A stretch of 64,000 nucleotides of DNA from Prorocentrum cordatum (taxonomy: Eukaryota; Sar; Dinophyceae; Prorocentrales; Prorocentraceae), in contig CAUYUJ010003658.1 of NCBI GenBank assembly GCA_963575745.1, positions 118,501-182,500 on the forward strand, given 5' to 3'. Positions 13,446 through 24,944 of this stretch are shown piece after piece. Made by a program: the position numbers and the translations under genes. The notes under the pieces are model-generated. The model had not been told where the DNA came from. It saw nothing but the letters and a program-made list of their open reading frames with translations, and ran no database searches. How positions within the stretch are numbered: position 1 is the stretch's first letter; each line of letters begins with the position of its first letter.

Positions 13446-14329
13446 AGTGAGCCGCGCCGAAACGTCGCGCATCCTCCGTGACATCATTGTCCGTGCTCTT
13501 GTTCTGCACCATTCCCTTGTTATTTCTTGGGTGGTGGCAGACAGGCTGCCAAATGTGTCATGCACGCTTTGCAGTGGTTGCAGCATGTGCAGAGGGACGA
13601 AGCTGTCAAGTTCCTGTCTTGCCCTCTCCGCCTTTCCACCTCCGAGCGTAGAGAGCTACGGAAAAGGAAAGGTGCTTGGCACCCAACTGGAATTTGGCAA
13701 GGCGTCTCCCATTGCCCTTTGAGGGTGATCCCTGATGTCAGGCTTAAGCAAACCCACATGAACTGGCAGTGTGTTTGCACGACCAGTTTCGCAGAGTCAT
13801 GATTCCTGAGACCGGCGGAACGAAGGAGGACTAGAGTGAAGCCGCTGTGCATCAACGATCCTACAATACATCCTCCCGTCCCAAGTTTTTCCTCACTAGT
13901 CCCATCCTTCATTTTCAGTGAGTGACATCCTCCCGATCGGAAAGACGAGCGGCCCATGGGCCAATAATTCAAGTGGGAGTTTTGTTTTGAAGGGGGCCGC
14001 CCCCCATCATTCGAGCTATATGGAATGCGACAGGGTGGGCTTGTAAAGCTCAAGGGGTAGTCCAGCGGAAACCCCGCTTTGAAACGGAATTTCCCCGAAT
14101 GCGTGTAGTTGGTGCAGATATTTGCGTGTTTTGCCGCGTGAGTTGAAGGAATCCTAAATGGAAGCGCCATTTCGAAAATCGGAGGTAGGGGGGTGAGATC
14201 GCAGTGGAACGGAGACCCCCAACCGGGAAATCGTTAGTTTCGTTCGTGTCGTGCGTGCTGGCAGGGCGAAGCTGCGTGGGCGCAGGAGAGGAATGCACCC
14301 GCCGTTGCTAGGACGAAGTCAAGGCAAAT
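13446..14329. other. Nothing recognised
   Basis: Balanced-composition sequence without a convincing gene or repeat. Confidence 0.35.
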
Positions 14330-15110
14330 GATTCTCCCCCTCCCGCCCGTCTGGCGGTGGCTCGCGGTGTCCTGCGGTGTCCCGTGGTGTCCGCCGCAAG
14401 ACAAATGATTCCCCCCCCCGGCCGCCCGTCCGGCGGTGGCTCGCGGTGTCCCGCGGTGTCCCGAGGTGTCCCGTGGTGTCCCGTGGTGTGCCGTGGTCCC
14501 GAGGTGTCCCGTTGAGTGAGAGCGATAGTGTGATCGATAGTGAGATCGATAGTGAGATCGATGGTGAGATCGATACTGAGATCGATGTGGTGCCCCGAGG
14601 TGTCCCGCGGTGTTCCAAAAAGTGAGATCGATAGTGAGATCGATGCTGAGATCGATACTGAGATCGATGTGGTGCCCCGAGGTGTCCCGTGGTTCTCCAA
14701 AAAGTGAGATCGATAGGGAGATCGATAGTGAGATCGACAGGTGTCCCGTGGTGTCCCATGGTGTCCCGTGGTGTTACGTTGAGTGAGATCGATAGTGGGA
14801 TCGATAGTGAGATCGATGTGGTGTCCCGAGGTGTCCCCTGGTGTCCCGTGGTGTCCCTTGGTGTCCTATGGTGTCCCGTTGAGTGAGGTCGATAGTGAGA
14901 CCGACAGTGAGACCGATCGTGAGATCGAGAGGTGTCCCACGGTGTCCCGTGGTGTCCCGTGGTGGCCCGTGGTGTCCCGTGGTGTCCCGTTGAGTGAGAT
15001 CGATCGTGAGATCGATCGTGAGATCGACAAGTGCTCCGTGGTGGCCCGTGGTGGCCCGTGGTGGCCCGTGGTGGCCCGTTGAGTGAGATCGATAGTGAGA
15101 TCGATTGAGT
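14330..15110. repeat. Composite minisatellite: GGTGTCCCGT and GATCGATAGTGA blocks
   Basis: Blocks of a 10-bp unit (GGTGTCCCGT, some GGTGGCCCGT) alternate with blocks of a 12-bp unit (GATCGATAGTGA). They form about six cycles of roughly 100-130 bp, each switching through a TTGAGTGA or AAAAAGTGA joint. Related TGTCCCG units next to GATCGATAG recur near 60.1-60.25 kb. Confidence 0.9.
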
Positions 15111-15519
15111 CAGACCCTCCTTCCCCCCACAACCTCCTTATCACCCGAAGGGTGGTCGTACAGGTATGCCAGCTTCCATCCGTGCAGTTTGTTTCGCATC
15201 TTGACATTTGTAGTCCTACTTGTGGAGAAGTCTCAAGCGAAAACTCCATTCTGGAAGCATCCAAGCATTCATCGGTGTAAGTGTCGCAGACTTTGAGGAC
15301 GAATCTTCGCCGCGCTGAGGCGAGAACGAGACGACCGGCCCTCCCCGCTTAATTGTGGGTCGCTTTGAACAAGCGCGTTGGGGTGACCTTTCACCTTTCC
15401 TGTGCTGTAAATGGGCGTCTTTTCTTGTACTCCGACGTGGGTTCGACGCGGATTCGACGTGGATTCGACACTGATTCGACGTGGATCGCGGCGCGACGGG
15501 ACAGACAAGGTCCCCCGAT

Positions 15520-15830
15520 GATGCAACACAAGGGAGGGGGGGTCGAACTGGGGGGGGTGCTCTCTCCTGAGATGCAAAGGGGAGGGTCGAAGTTCCCCCC
15601 CCCGAAGCGGGGGAAAGGGGTTCGAACAGGCGACGGCCTCCCCCCCGTGAATTGCAAGGGGGGGTCGAACCGGGCGAAGAGGGGCCCCCTCTCTCTGTCC
15701 AAGGGGGGAAAGGTGTTCGAATTGGTCCTCCCCCCGAGTTGCGGGGGGTGGGCGGTTCGAACCCGGGCCCGCCCCCCCCCCGAGTTGTTTCGGCGGGGGG
15801 GGTCGAATTGGGGGGGGTCCCCCCTTTCAA
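15520..15830. repeat. G/C array, left arm of a large inverted pair
   Basis: Roughly 60-bp units of a G-run, TCGAAC, G-run, then a C-run. Examples are GGGGGGTCGAACTGGGG at about 15537 and GGGTTCGAA-type units at about 15620, 15665 and 15755. It is the partner of 16590-16880, where the same words appear reverse-complemented. Confidence 0.7.
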
Positions 15831-16589
15831 CTGACGACGGCGGGCGCGGGCGCTGGCGCCAGCGCCGTTGGGCAGCGACGACGAGGGGAAGCCCCCTTCT
15901 TTGCAACCGACGACGACGTCGACGACGACGACGACGACGGCGGCGTTGGCGGCGCCAGCACCTTCGGGCAACGACGACAAAGACGACGATGACGACGACG
16001 ACAACGATGACGACGACGACGGCGATGACGACGACGACGATGCTGACGACCGACGACGACGACGGCGATGACGACGACGACAACGACGACGACGACGACG
16101 ACCGGCGACGGCAACGACAGTGGCGGCGGTGGCGAAGGTGACGACGACGACGACGGCGATGACGATGACGACGACGACGACGTCGGCGATGACGACGACG
16201 ACGACGGCGATGACGACGACGACTACGACGACGTCGGCGATGAAGACGACTACGACGACGACGACGACGACGACGACGGCAACGGCGATGACGACGACGA
16301 CGACCGACGACGGCAACGATAGTGGCAGCGGTGGCGAGGACGACGGCGACGACGACGACGACGACTACTACGACTTCGACGACGACTATTACGACTACGA
16401 CGGCGACTATTACGACGACGACGACCGCAGCGGCGGCGGCGGTTGCGGCGACGGCGACGGCGACGGCGACGGCAACAGCGTCGGCGACAGCAACGGCGAC
16501 GTCGACGGCGGCGACCGCGACAACGACGGCGACGGGCGACGGCGACCATCGACGACGACGACGCGCACAGAGATGGCGCAGGGATGCCT
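15831..16589. repeat. (GAC)n/(GGC)n trinucleotide tract
   Basis: About 0.75 kb of GAC and ACG triplets with GGC, TAC and GAT variants. Asp-rich and Thr-rich + frames and Val- and Arg-rich - frames are its translations. Confidence 0.92.
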
Positions 16590-16880
16590 GGTTCGAGCTT
16601 CCCCATCGTGCACCTTTGGGACGGCCCCCCCCCCCGGGTCCCCCCCCTTGTAATTTAGGGCGGGGGGTCCCCCCGCTTTGGACCCCCTCTCCCTTTGCAG
16701 CCGCGGGGGGCCCGCCCGGTTCGAACCTTTTCGCCGTTTGGACAGGAGGGGAAGGGCCCACTGTGTTCGACCCCCCGCCCCCCTTTGCAACTCACTGCGG
16801 GGGGGCCCAGTTCGACCCCTCCTCCCTTGGACGGGGGGAGGCCCCCTCACCCTGGTTCGATACCCCCCCCTTGGGGGGGC
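16590..16880. repeat. G/C array, right arm of the inverted pair
   Basis: Contains CCCAGTTCGACCCCTCC, CCGGTTCGAACC and CCCTTTGCAACTCA. These are reverse complements of left-arm words GGGTCGAACTGGG and TGAGATGCAAAGG. Confidence 0.65.
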
Positions 16881-16977
16881 GGGGCGGTGAGGGAGGCCGG
16901 TGTCCAGGGCCCCCCTCCCCAGGTTCTCCAGGGGCGCTCAATGTTTTGGCCCCCCCAAACGCGATCTTTCGAAGCTT

Positions 16978-17060
16978 CGAAGACGTGTGTGCGCGTTGCT
17001 CAAGCGAGAGGCGCATTTTGAAAACGACCACCCCTCCATATTTGTAAGGGTTGGAAGCTT
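16978..17060. repeat. Monomer of the 84-bp repeat family
   Basis: GTGTGTGCGCGTTGCTCAAG followed by CATTTTGAAAACGACCACCC and CTCCATATTTGTAAGG matches the unit tandemly arrayed at 57131-57384. Confidence 0.6.
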
Positions 17061-17124
17061 TCAGCCTCGGGATTGTAAATCGTGAACCGTCCGTTTCAAG
17101 TTCCATGAATCATGAGGGGAACCT

Positions 17125-17660
17125 CCGTCTCTAAGAAGGCATCCTGTACTCAACAGCATCCGTCTCCATGACAACACCCAGTACTCAACAGGCTCCCGCT
17201 TCAAGAGAGAACCCGTAAGGAGTCGATTCAAATCCCGATCCTCAAGCCTGCCGCCCGCCCGCCCGCCCGCCCGCCCGCATCCCCGCCCGCCTTCCGTGTA
17301 GCACGCACCACCCTGTATTCAACAGCTCCCGTCTCCAAGACAACACCCTGTAGTCGAGAGCCTCCATCTCCAAGACAACACCCAGTGGCTCCCGCTGCAC
17401 GAGAATATCCTTAAGGAGTCTATGAACATCCCGACTCGCTCGCCCGGCCGCCGCCCGTCCGCTCGCCCGCTTTCCGTGTAGCATGTGCTTCCCTCTGTTC
17501 AACAGCCTCCGTCTCCAAGACAACACCTTGGACTCAACAACCCCCGTCTCCAAGACAACATCCAGTACTCAACCGGCTCCCGCTGCAAAAGGGAATCCTT
17601 AAGGAGTCGACTCAAGTCCCGACCCGCCCGCCGCCCGCCCGCCCGCCCATCGCCCGCCCG
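17125..17660. repeat. Minisatellite of CCGTCTCCAAGACAACACC units with (GCCC)n
   Basis: The unit CCGTCTCCAAGACAACACC recurs at least six times, within a higher-order unit of about 180 bp (TTCCGTGTAGCA at about 17291 and 17470). Each copy ends in a GCCCGCCC run (17249-17290, 17430-17470, 17620-17660). Confidence 0.85.
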
Positions 17661-17915
17661 CGCTTCTCCTTTCATCACATCGTCATCTTCCTCTCCGTCC
17701 ACCTTACCCGCCCCACCCGTGTATAGTAATACAATATTCTCGCCTTTTGGACAACACATCGGGGGATCTTGAATGGACTATACCGATATCGATATATTTG
17801 AAGAGGGGTGGGTGGGGATCCTCCTGGCCCTCCACCGCCTCAACGTTGTTCCTTTCGAAATCGAGGAGATCTGACACCGACATCGAAATTTGGTTCGAAG
17901 TTCGAGGAAGAGCAG

Positions 17916-18031
17916 GTTTCCAGAGCCCGTGCCCGCCGGGCCGCGAGGCCCGCTGCGAGTGCGAGGAGTTCTGCTCTGACGGCTTGATAAAGGACGCCGC
18001 CCTCTGCGTCGAGCAGGGCGCCGTCTGGTGG
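17916..18031 (+). CDS. Channel exon A: S5-pore extracellular loop (voltage-gated cation channel)
   Basis: Probable exon of a voltage-gated Ca2+/Na+-type channel. The + frame reads PCPPGREARCECEEFC and then SDGLIKDAALCVEQGAVWW, a Cys-rich loop ending in W-W. In Cav/Nav channels such a loop lies between helix S5 and the pore helix (pattern C-S-D ... C ... W, then NFDN). It starts after an AG at 17914-17915. I end it at TGG 18031 because a GC donor follows and the phase is then 0, matching exon B. The Glu run downstream (18063-18099) would be intronic. S5 itself is not seen upstream. The match is a loop pattern, so it is less certain than exons C-E; this could instead be a chance open frame. Confidence 0.5.
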
Positions 18032-18062
18032 GCGCCCGCGCCTGCGCCCGCCCCGGCGGCTC

Positions 18063-18100
18063 TTGAGGAGGAGGAGGAGGAGGAGGAGGAGGAGGAAGAA
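18063..18100. repeat. Short (GAG)n tract
   Basis: GAG triplets, about 12 units. If exon A is right, this is at the start of its intron. Confidence 0.85.
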
Positions 18101-18619
18101 ACCCCAGTGTGGTCGCCCAGAACTCAGGGACCCAGGCAACCCAACGAGCATTTATAAGATTCGGTGCAGGGGGCTCGAAGGGACCTGAGGGCTCCGCTTC
18201 GTCACTCGGGACAAAGGTCGTGGATGTGGTTTTCTGGCCCACCATGGGGCCGATCTCCTCGAGAGATCGTCGGAGCAACGGGCACGCCAGAAGTCTGGAG
18301 GCAGAGCGGCGTGAGAGTGGGGAGGAAATGTCAAGTTTGCCAGGTCGAGCGTGTCAGCGGGCCCCGCCCATTCCCACCCGTTTTCCCGCAAGACGAGGAC
18401 CAGGTGTTGCACAGCGTTCTGCTAGTGTTGGGCCGCGTTCCCATCTAGCGAACGGAAGACGCTCGCGCGCTGCCCCGCCTCCGACGACTTGGCGAAGGGG
18501 CGGCCACGAGAGCCGCGCAGAGGTGGGAGGGAAAGTTCAGGAAGTCCTCGCGGGGCGCTGCGGCGGGAACACACAGTCAATCCCTTTCTCGGGCGGCCAA
18601 CTTTCCAATGAGCGCGGCG

Positions 18620-18925
18620 CAGACGAACGATGCGCCGCGCCGGAACAGCACTGCCACTTTCACCCACAGACCGACCAGCTCTGCAGACCGGGGTGAAGAC
18701 AGCCTGCTCTCGCGCAGCCCCGCTGCCGCTGCCGCTTTCATGCGATCCGGCGTGCAACACATGCGCCGCGCCCGCGCGGAAACGCCACCTCAAAGCGAGA
18801 TATGCACGGAGGTTGGGCGAGGGCGACGTGCCGCTCGCTCGCGCTGGGCTCCAAAATTCGGCGAGTGAAGCATATGCGCTGCGCCGAGGCGGGATCGCCA
18901 CCTTCAGGCGAGGTCTGTGCGGTGC
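18620..18925. repeat. Three-unit GC-rich tandem repeat
   Basis: ATGCGCCGCGCC...GCCAC recurs at about 18629, 18761 and 18871 (spacing about 132 and 110). The last two copies share CGCCACCTC and GCGAG. Confidence 0.6.
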
Positions 18926-19149
18926 CGCGGCGAGAACTACATGTTCGTCTGTTCGCGCGTCGAAGACGCCCATGGCGAACCATCGCCGCCCCCTGCCCTT
19001 TGGATGTGCCGGTGTGGCCGAACGTTGTGCCCAGAGCTTGGACAAGCTATCGGACCATTTGTTTCCCGAGCCGTTGTGGAAACGCTTGGGGGAACTCTTG
19101 GAGGAGAAAAGGGAAGAGAAAGGGAGGGAGGATATCTAAAGAGGAGAAG

Positions 19150-19780
19150 GAAGCCTTTTGGGAGCCTTCCAGGGCACTCTTGAGGCCTCCTGTGAGCTTC
19201 CCAGAGACCACTTGAAGGTCTCTTGGGGTTAGGGTCTTTTTGGGGGCATCTTTGGCAATCTTAGGGCGTTCCTGACCCGTCTGACGCGGTCGGAAGCCGT
19301 CTTGGGGGCCTCTCTGAACGGACGTGGGGCCTTCTTGGGGTGCTTCAGGGCCGTCTCGATGGCAATCTTGGGCGTCTTGGAAGCCTTTTGGGCCGTCTAG
19401 GGGCCCTCTTGGGGCCGTGTTTAGGCCCTCTCAGGCCGTCATAAGGGCCATCTTGGAAGCCTCTTTGGCGATTCTGGGGCCTCTTGGGCCGTCTTTTGCC
19501 GTGGGGAGGCCGAAACGACGCAAATACCTAAATCTTTCCAAGACAACATGTTGCATTCAATGATTTTGGTCTCTTCGGGCCTCCCTGGAGAACCTCATGG
19601 AGGCGTCTTGGGCTGTCTTGACTGCGTCTTGGAGGTCTCCTGGGCCGTCTTGGGCAATCTCGGAGCCATCTAGGGTCGTCTTGGTGGCTTCTTGGGCGGG
19701 CTTGGAGGCATCTTGGACCCTCTTGGGGCCGTCTTGGATGCCATCTTGGAACCGTCTTGGAAGAAACAACCCACGACCCG
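19150..19780. repeat. CTTGG/GGCC satellite block
   Basis: The same 10-12 bp words as at 1-780 (TCTTGGGCCGTCTTGG, GGAGGCATCTTGG). Open frames rich in W, L, G and S are artefacts. Confidence 0.85.
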
Positions 19781-20230
19781 CGGCGCGTTGGGCGGGTGCC
19801 CCACATTCAAAGAGAACCAGATACCCTCAGAAATTCTGTACTCCGTGAAGCCTTGTGGTGCATCCCGAAGAAGAAAGAACGCCATCCACATAAACTGATG
19901 GCGCTCCCCGCGGATTCATGGATCCGCGCTGGGCCCCCCTGGCGGCGCCTCCGGCACCGCCCCTGGCGCGCTCCGCGCGCCGGGGAGGGGTGTCCAGCTC
20001 AGATCCAAGAAGTCCGCGCAGACCGCCAAAAGTTGATGTTTGTGTTGTTTTTGGTTTCCCTAGAATCATCAGTGGGGGGCCGACGACGGAAAGTGCGCTT
20101 CGCGTGCGATCCATGAGTTTGAAGAAATACCTTAGGGGGAGTGTGAGGGGGACGGCGGCCCGGGCCCCAGATGGGCCGTCTCGGGTTGTCAGAAGGCCGT
20201 TTACAAGCAAACGCCACAATCCTTCAAAAA
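19781..20230. other. Nothing recognised between satellite blocks
   Basis: Unique-looking sequence with no domain and no repeat noticed. Confidence 0.35.
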
Positions 20231-20500
20231 CCTAGCTCGAACAGTGATTTGGCCTCTTCGGGCCTTCTGGAGGGTCTCTTGGAGGCCTCTTGGGCTGTCT
20301 TATGGCCTCTTGGGCGCTTCTTGTGCCGTCTTGGGCTCTCTTGGACCGTCTTGGACGGTCGCGGGGGCATCCTGGTACGGTCTTGGAGGCCATCTAGGGG
20401 CGATCTTGGGCCCTCTTGGGGCTGTCTTGGCCATCTCGGAGGCATCTTGGAGGCTCTCGTGGCCGTCTGGGAGTCCATGCCGTTTTGGAGAGATGTTTTG
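20231..20500. repeat. CTTGG/GGCC satellite block
   Basis: Continuation of the same family: TCTTGGGCTGTCTTATGGCC and similar. Confidence 0.85.
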
Positions 20501-20614
20501 ACAATCTACGGGTTCTTCGGGTGGCCAGCGGGTTGGGCCGAGTCCCCCCCTGAGAGTTCTTTAGAAAGAACCACAAACCTGCCAGACCTTCGGCATGCTG
20601 TGCACCCCTGTGAT

Positions 20615-20790
20615 GAACCTCCTTCTCATCTCTTCTTCTCGCTCCTCGCTCCTCCTCCCCCCTCCCTCCTCCTCATCCTCGCTCCGCCTCGCTCCTCGCG
20701 TCTTGCTTCTTCTCATCCTCTCTCCTCGCTCCGCTTCGCCCCTTGCTCCTCCTCGCTCCGTGCTCCTCCTCGCTTCTCGCACGCCCGGTT
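20615..20790. repeat. CTC/CGCTCCTC pyrimidine-rich tract
   Basis: Irregular TCCTCGCTC units, Ser/Leu/Pro-rich in translation. Confidence 0.7.
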
Positions 20791-21061
20791 GGCTGGTAAG
20801 ATCCCCGAATCCCCCAGGACACGCTGGGACATTCGTGGTCTGGGCCCTTTTGAATCTCTAGGAACCCTCTAATCCTCCACCTCCTAGAACAAACAGCAGG
20901 AACCTTTTGGCACTCCACTGCGTGCTGAAGGCACGGTGGCGGATACACTTCTGGGAATAAGGAGAGGTGAGTCTTCAAGGGTGTATGCGGGAGAAGACGG
21001 TACGAGGGAGTGGGCGGGGCGGAGGCCGCGCGACCGCGCCAGGCAAGAGGCGTTGAGCCAG

Positions 21062-21082
21062 AATTTCAACGACATCTTCAAC
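21062..21082 (+). CDS. Channel exon B: probable 7-codon micro-exon before the pore helix
   Basis: Reads NFNDIFN in phase 0. In voltage-gated Ca2+ channels the equivalent words (N/D-F-D-N-V-L) come just before the pore helix A-M-x-x-L-F. The exon is preceded by CAG (21059-21061) and followed by GC (21083). It joins exon A (phase 0) and exon C, which starts GCG ATG, to give NFNDIFN followed directly by AMLTLFE. An alternative acceptor at CAG 21040-21042 would add QEALSQ in front. With 7-13 codons, chance similarity is a real possibility. The reverse strand shows nothing in its place. Confidence 0.42.
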
Positions 21083-22744
21083 GCGACGCCCCGGCGGGAA
21101 ATTTGCGCGTGTAGTGCTTCGGCAATCAAAAGCAACACCGTTCTGAAGGAGCAGAGCCCGAGAAGGCTGTTTCGACCTCCCAGGGCCTCCCATGGGCTCC
21201 GGAGATGGCAAAACGGGTCTTGGGGGTCGCGAGCTAATGGGGGGCAGTAAATGGGAGGGATGCGAGGGCTGCAGAGAGGGGCCCTTGAGGGCCCCAATTG
21301 GGCCCGTAGGGCCCCAGAGGTGTACCTTTCTTCCCTCCTCATTTATCGCCCCCCATTAAGCGTCGCCCAAGGGTCGTCAATGAAACGGCTCAGGATGAAG
21401 TGCTGATCCAGGGGAAAGCCTCGGGGTCCAGGACCCGCTTCCATCAGGACGCCCTTCCCCCGTGCCAGCGCTGGCGAGCAGTCCTTCCAGAACGGTCCCC
21501 ACAGGCGCGCCTGTATGGCTTCCGACCCAGTTTGCACGTGTTTGGCAGTTGTGGGCTTGCAGAGGCCTCCGCAGTCCTCGGGGGACCTCCAGAGCCCTGG
21601 GGACCTGCGGGGGGCGTTCAGAGACTTCTGGAGACCTTCGATCCGAGCGTCGCGTCATATCGGGTGCCTTCGCCCTGTTCTCGGGCTCAGGCTTTGGCCG
21701 CTTCTTACACCAGTAATAGGAGCTTCTAATTTCCCGAAGTGTTGCAGCAACGTTGAGCGCTGGCCGCGCGAGTGTTGAGCATTTCGGCATGGAACAATGC
21801 GACAGTTCATTGTTTGGTTGCGTCTCCACTCATGTCATCGTATTTTGCCCATGCCTCATCATTTCGTTGCTTCTGCCGAGGTGATTGTTCTTCCACCGCG
21901 ATGTGTTTTTTAGTATTGATTTTCCTTCGTAGTACAATGGCTCCTAGCCTCTTGTATTTCTGATTCACGAATCGTCCATGCACACTTCGCACGATGTAGA
22001 TATCCGCCCTGCAGCGCCTCTTGCACTGCTGCTGTCGCATTATTGTCGGCACACCTTATGTCATTCCTTGGTGCCGATGGGGTGGGTATGTCGTGTGGTC
22101 ATGTTCGGCCTTCTGGCCCCCCCCCCACGGGCCCCAGGACCGTCTAAGAAGGAGCAAGAATTTCAGGTTTTCCCGTCCTTCCGCGCGGGCTGTAGGGACG
22201 AAAGGCCGAGCGCGTTCCGTCGCGCAGGCTTGCTGCGTGGTGCGCGCGGTGCATCTTTACGCATCGGAGCGCCTTCGGATATTCCAAGTTGCGTTAAAGT
22301 TTGCTCTTGGGGAGTCCGCGAGTCGCAGCTGCCGCGGCGCGATTTTCGAAGCAACCCCTTCGAGTGCTATCGCACGCGGTGCGGCGCCTGAATCAGCCGG
22401 TCGCGCCCGCCAGACCGCTCAGAAATTATTTTCGGATTGAAACATGTTTCCAAACACGCACATCTATATATATACGCACACAAAAGCGGTTTTCGGAATT
22501 TTCCAGAAAGGAGTCCGGGAACTTTCAATAAACATTTCTGAAGGGGTGGAATGCGCCCGCCGCGCAGGACATCTGAATAAATGTGAAATCGGGATATTTT
22601 CAAAATTGTTTCCCGAATTTTCAAACATCGATCCTGGAATGTTTCAAAGCCGATCCGTAACTTCGCCCCCTGTCGCCGGCCACCTATTTCGGAGAATGCG
22701 CGATGCGAGACCTACGTCATGAGGCCTGGTCGCCGTCGTGAAGC
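21083..22744. other. Intron sequence, nothing recognised
   Basis: Start of the probable 18 kb intron between exons B and C. I see no gene and no strong repeat here. Confidence 0.35.
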
Positions 22745-23455
22745 AGTATCGGAACTCCATGCAAGGCCGATTCGTAAAATTGACGTGTCTTGTGAGCCTG
22801 ACCCCGCGGTTCTGCGCAAGGGGTTTCAGACATGTGGCAAATCCTCTATGTTTTTGGACCCTGACCCCGCCGATCTGTGTGATGCCACCGAATTCAAAAA
22901 AATATATTCACATCCTATGTGTTTTTGGACCCTGACCCTGTCGATCCGCGTGAGGTGTCCCACCGGATTTCAGAATTGTTGGGAATCTCTTGGTTTTCGG
23001 ACCCTGACCCCGCCGATCTGCTTGACGGGTGCCACCGGATGTCGAACATGTGGCAAATCCCATGTGTTTTTGGACCCTGACCCCGCCGATCTGCGTGAGG
23101 GGCGCAACCGATTATGAGAAGTGTGGCAAATCCTATGCGTTTTGGGACCCAGAGCTGGCCGGTAATTTTGCGTGAGGGGTGCCAGCGAATTTTAGAAATG
23201 TGGCAAATCTTGTATGTTTTTGCACCCAGACCCCGCCGATCTGCGTGAGGGGCGCAACCGGATGTCGAACATGTGGCAAATCCCATGTGTTTTTGGACCC
23301 TGACCCCGCCGATCTGCGTGAGGGGCGCAACCGAATTTGAGACAGGTGGTAAATCCTATGTGTTTTGGGACCCTGACCCCGCCGATCTGCGAGATGCGGC
23401 AAATCGCATGTGTTTTTGGACCCTGACTCCGCCGATCTGTTTGAGGGGTGTAATT
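22745..23455. repeat. About 73-bp minisatellite, roughly ten units
   Basis: The core CCCTGACCCCGCCGATCTG appears (with variants) at about 22797, 22859, 22930, 23002, 23075, 23148, 23224, 23298, 23371 and 23421. Spacing is 71-76 bp except at the ends. ATGTGGCAAATCC precedes the core in most units. Confidence 0.92.
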
Positions 23456-24712
23456 TTTTCTCCCGCCCCAGCAATTCAGAGCGCACGCTCAGGGCGTGCT
23501 AAACCTGCCCGTTTTGGGCCTCCCCCTTTCGCGCGGTCCATCAAGAAGGAACAGCAAGCAACAACAAGCCAACAAGGAAAAGTACGCAGCAAGAAGCAGA
23601 ACTGTAACAGTGGAAACCGGAAGCTGCAACTGGCACAGGAAACTGCGAACCTTCGCCCTGCAGCCTGGTGGCCCCACAACGGGGCTGGCGGACTGCAGGA
23701 TTTTAACAAGGATGAGCTGGACATTTCAAAAGCAAATTTTATGGGATAGTTTCGAATCTACCCTCGGAGAATTCTCCAGAGTCGCGCGTGATTTGCACTA
23801 CCAGGCCTTCGGAAATCCGCCGAGGCGCGCAGTGTGCGCGGCGGCGGGCGACGGCGCGGTGCGCCACCGTCCCCCCCCGCGCCCGGCAACGAGAAGGGGG
23901 ATCAGCAAGTGCCAAATAGCCCCCCACGGGAGACTATTCGATTGCGAATGGATGATCGACCAGCGGCGCCAGGCATAGTACTGTCACTATTCGACGCAAA
24001 GTTTACCCCGCGAGATGGCTTTCAGAAATCCCGGAATCCCCGGAACGTATCAATAACAATTTGTGTCAGTAGATTCGTCTCGTCTTAAAAACGGCAGGCG
24101 TTGAAAAGCCGGGCCCAAGGAAAGTGTTGGCAATTTCGGGAAATCCGCAATGACAGAATTAGGACGTCGCATCTCTGGGAACGCGTATCAGGGAAGATCG
24201 GCGGATCAAAGTTTCAGGTTTTCGGACGTTTTCGTTTGTTTCGGCTGTCGTTTTCTATTCAAGCTCGGGACGCCTTCCGGCGGTTGCGTTTCGCTGATAT
24301 TGTTCCGGGGGTCTCCATAGACTGTCGAACATGCGCAGGAGAGCTGAGGGATGGCTTGAAAATTTGAGACCCTGGGTATCCAATTGAAGATTGCTGGGCT
24401 GGTCGTAGGGGAGCCAAGGGTTCGTATAAAACGAGCCGGGGTGCTGATGTCCTCGTAGTGATGAGTTGGGGGGGGGAGAATGGGCGGACAAGCAAGAACA
24501 ACAACAGCAGGGAAAAGAGAACAAACCACATCTGATTCGCGCGCACCACTTCCCAGATTTTCTGAAAGACGTCGCGGCATTTCGTTGTAAGGCGACGTCT
24601 CGTCAGGGGTACGTTTTTTTTCGGGACGATGACGGCCGTCTCCGTAAAAGGGGGAGGGGGGGAATGGGGTTGTTGCCGTCACGTTTCACGCCGGTGGCGT
24701 TTGTCACCACCC
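23456..24712. other. Nothing recognised
   Basis: Mixed composition with short open frames on both strands, none resembling a known domain. Confidence 0.35.
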
Positions 24713-24869
24713 ACCAAACCACCCCAACCAAACCCGAAGGCCCAAATTTATCCTCGATTTCCAGTGGGGGGGGTCGGGGAACATTGAAAAAATACATGGA
24801 ATCCGTACCCCCCCCAACCCGAACTTCGGGTCAAATTCGGGTCTTCGGGTTGGGTTGGGGTGGTCTGGT
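24713..24869. repeat. 37-bp imperfect inverted repeat with 83-bp loop
   Basis: The left arm 24713-24749 (ACCAAACCACCCCAACC...) matches the reverse complement of 24833-24869 with about five mismatches in 37. Inside the loop, ACCCGAA-C-TTCGGGT is a small perfect hairpin. The shape fits a MITE-like or foldback element, but no clear target duplication is seen. Confidence 0.75.
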
Positions 24870-24944
24870 AGGTAGTCAGTTTGTGAATGCCAAAGAATGA
24901 CCGAGGAAGGGTCGGAGCAGCATGTAGGGGGCGATCTGCACCAC

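Noticed and set aside
15600-16740. Several GGTTCGAA words, like a tRNA T-loop
   Set aside because: They recur as parts of the G/C array, without acceptor or anticodon stems around them.
15391-16761. Open frames of up to 456 codons on both strands over the GAC region
   Set aside because: Arg, Val, Asp or Thr runs from GAC/GGC triplets plus G/C arrays; no domain.
22745-23455. Possible CRISPR array
   Set aside because: Units are about 73 bp and diverge throughout, with no unique spacers between identical repeats, and there are no cas genes; it is a minisatellite in a eukaryotic intron.
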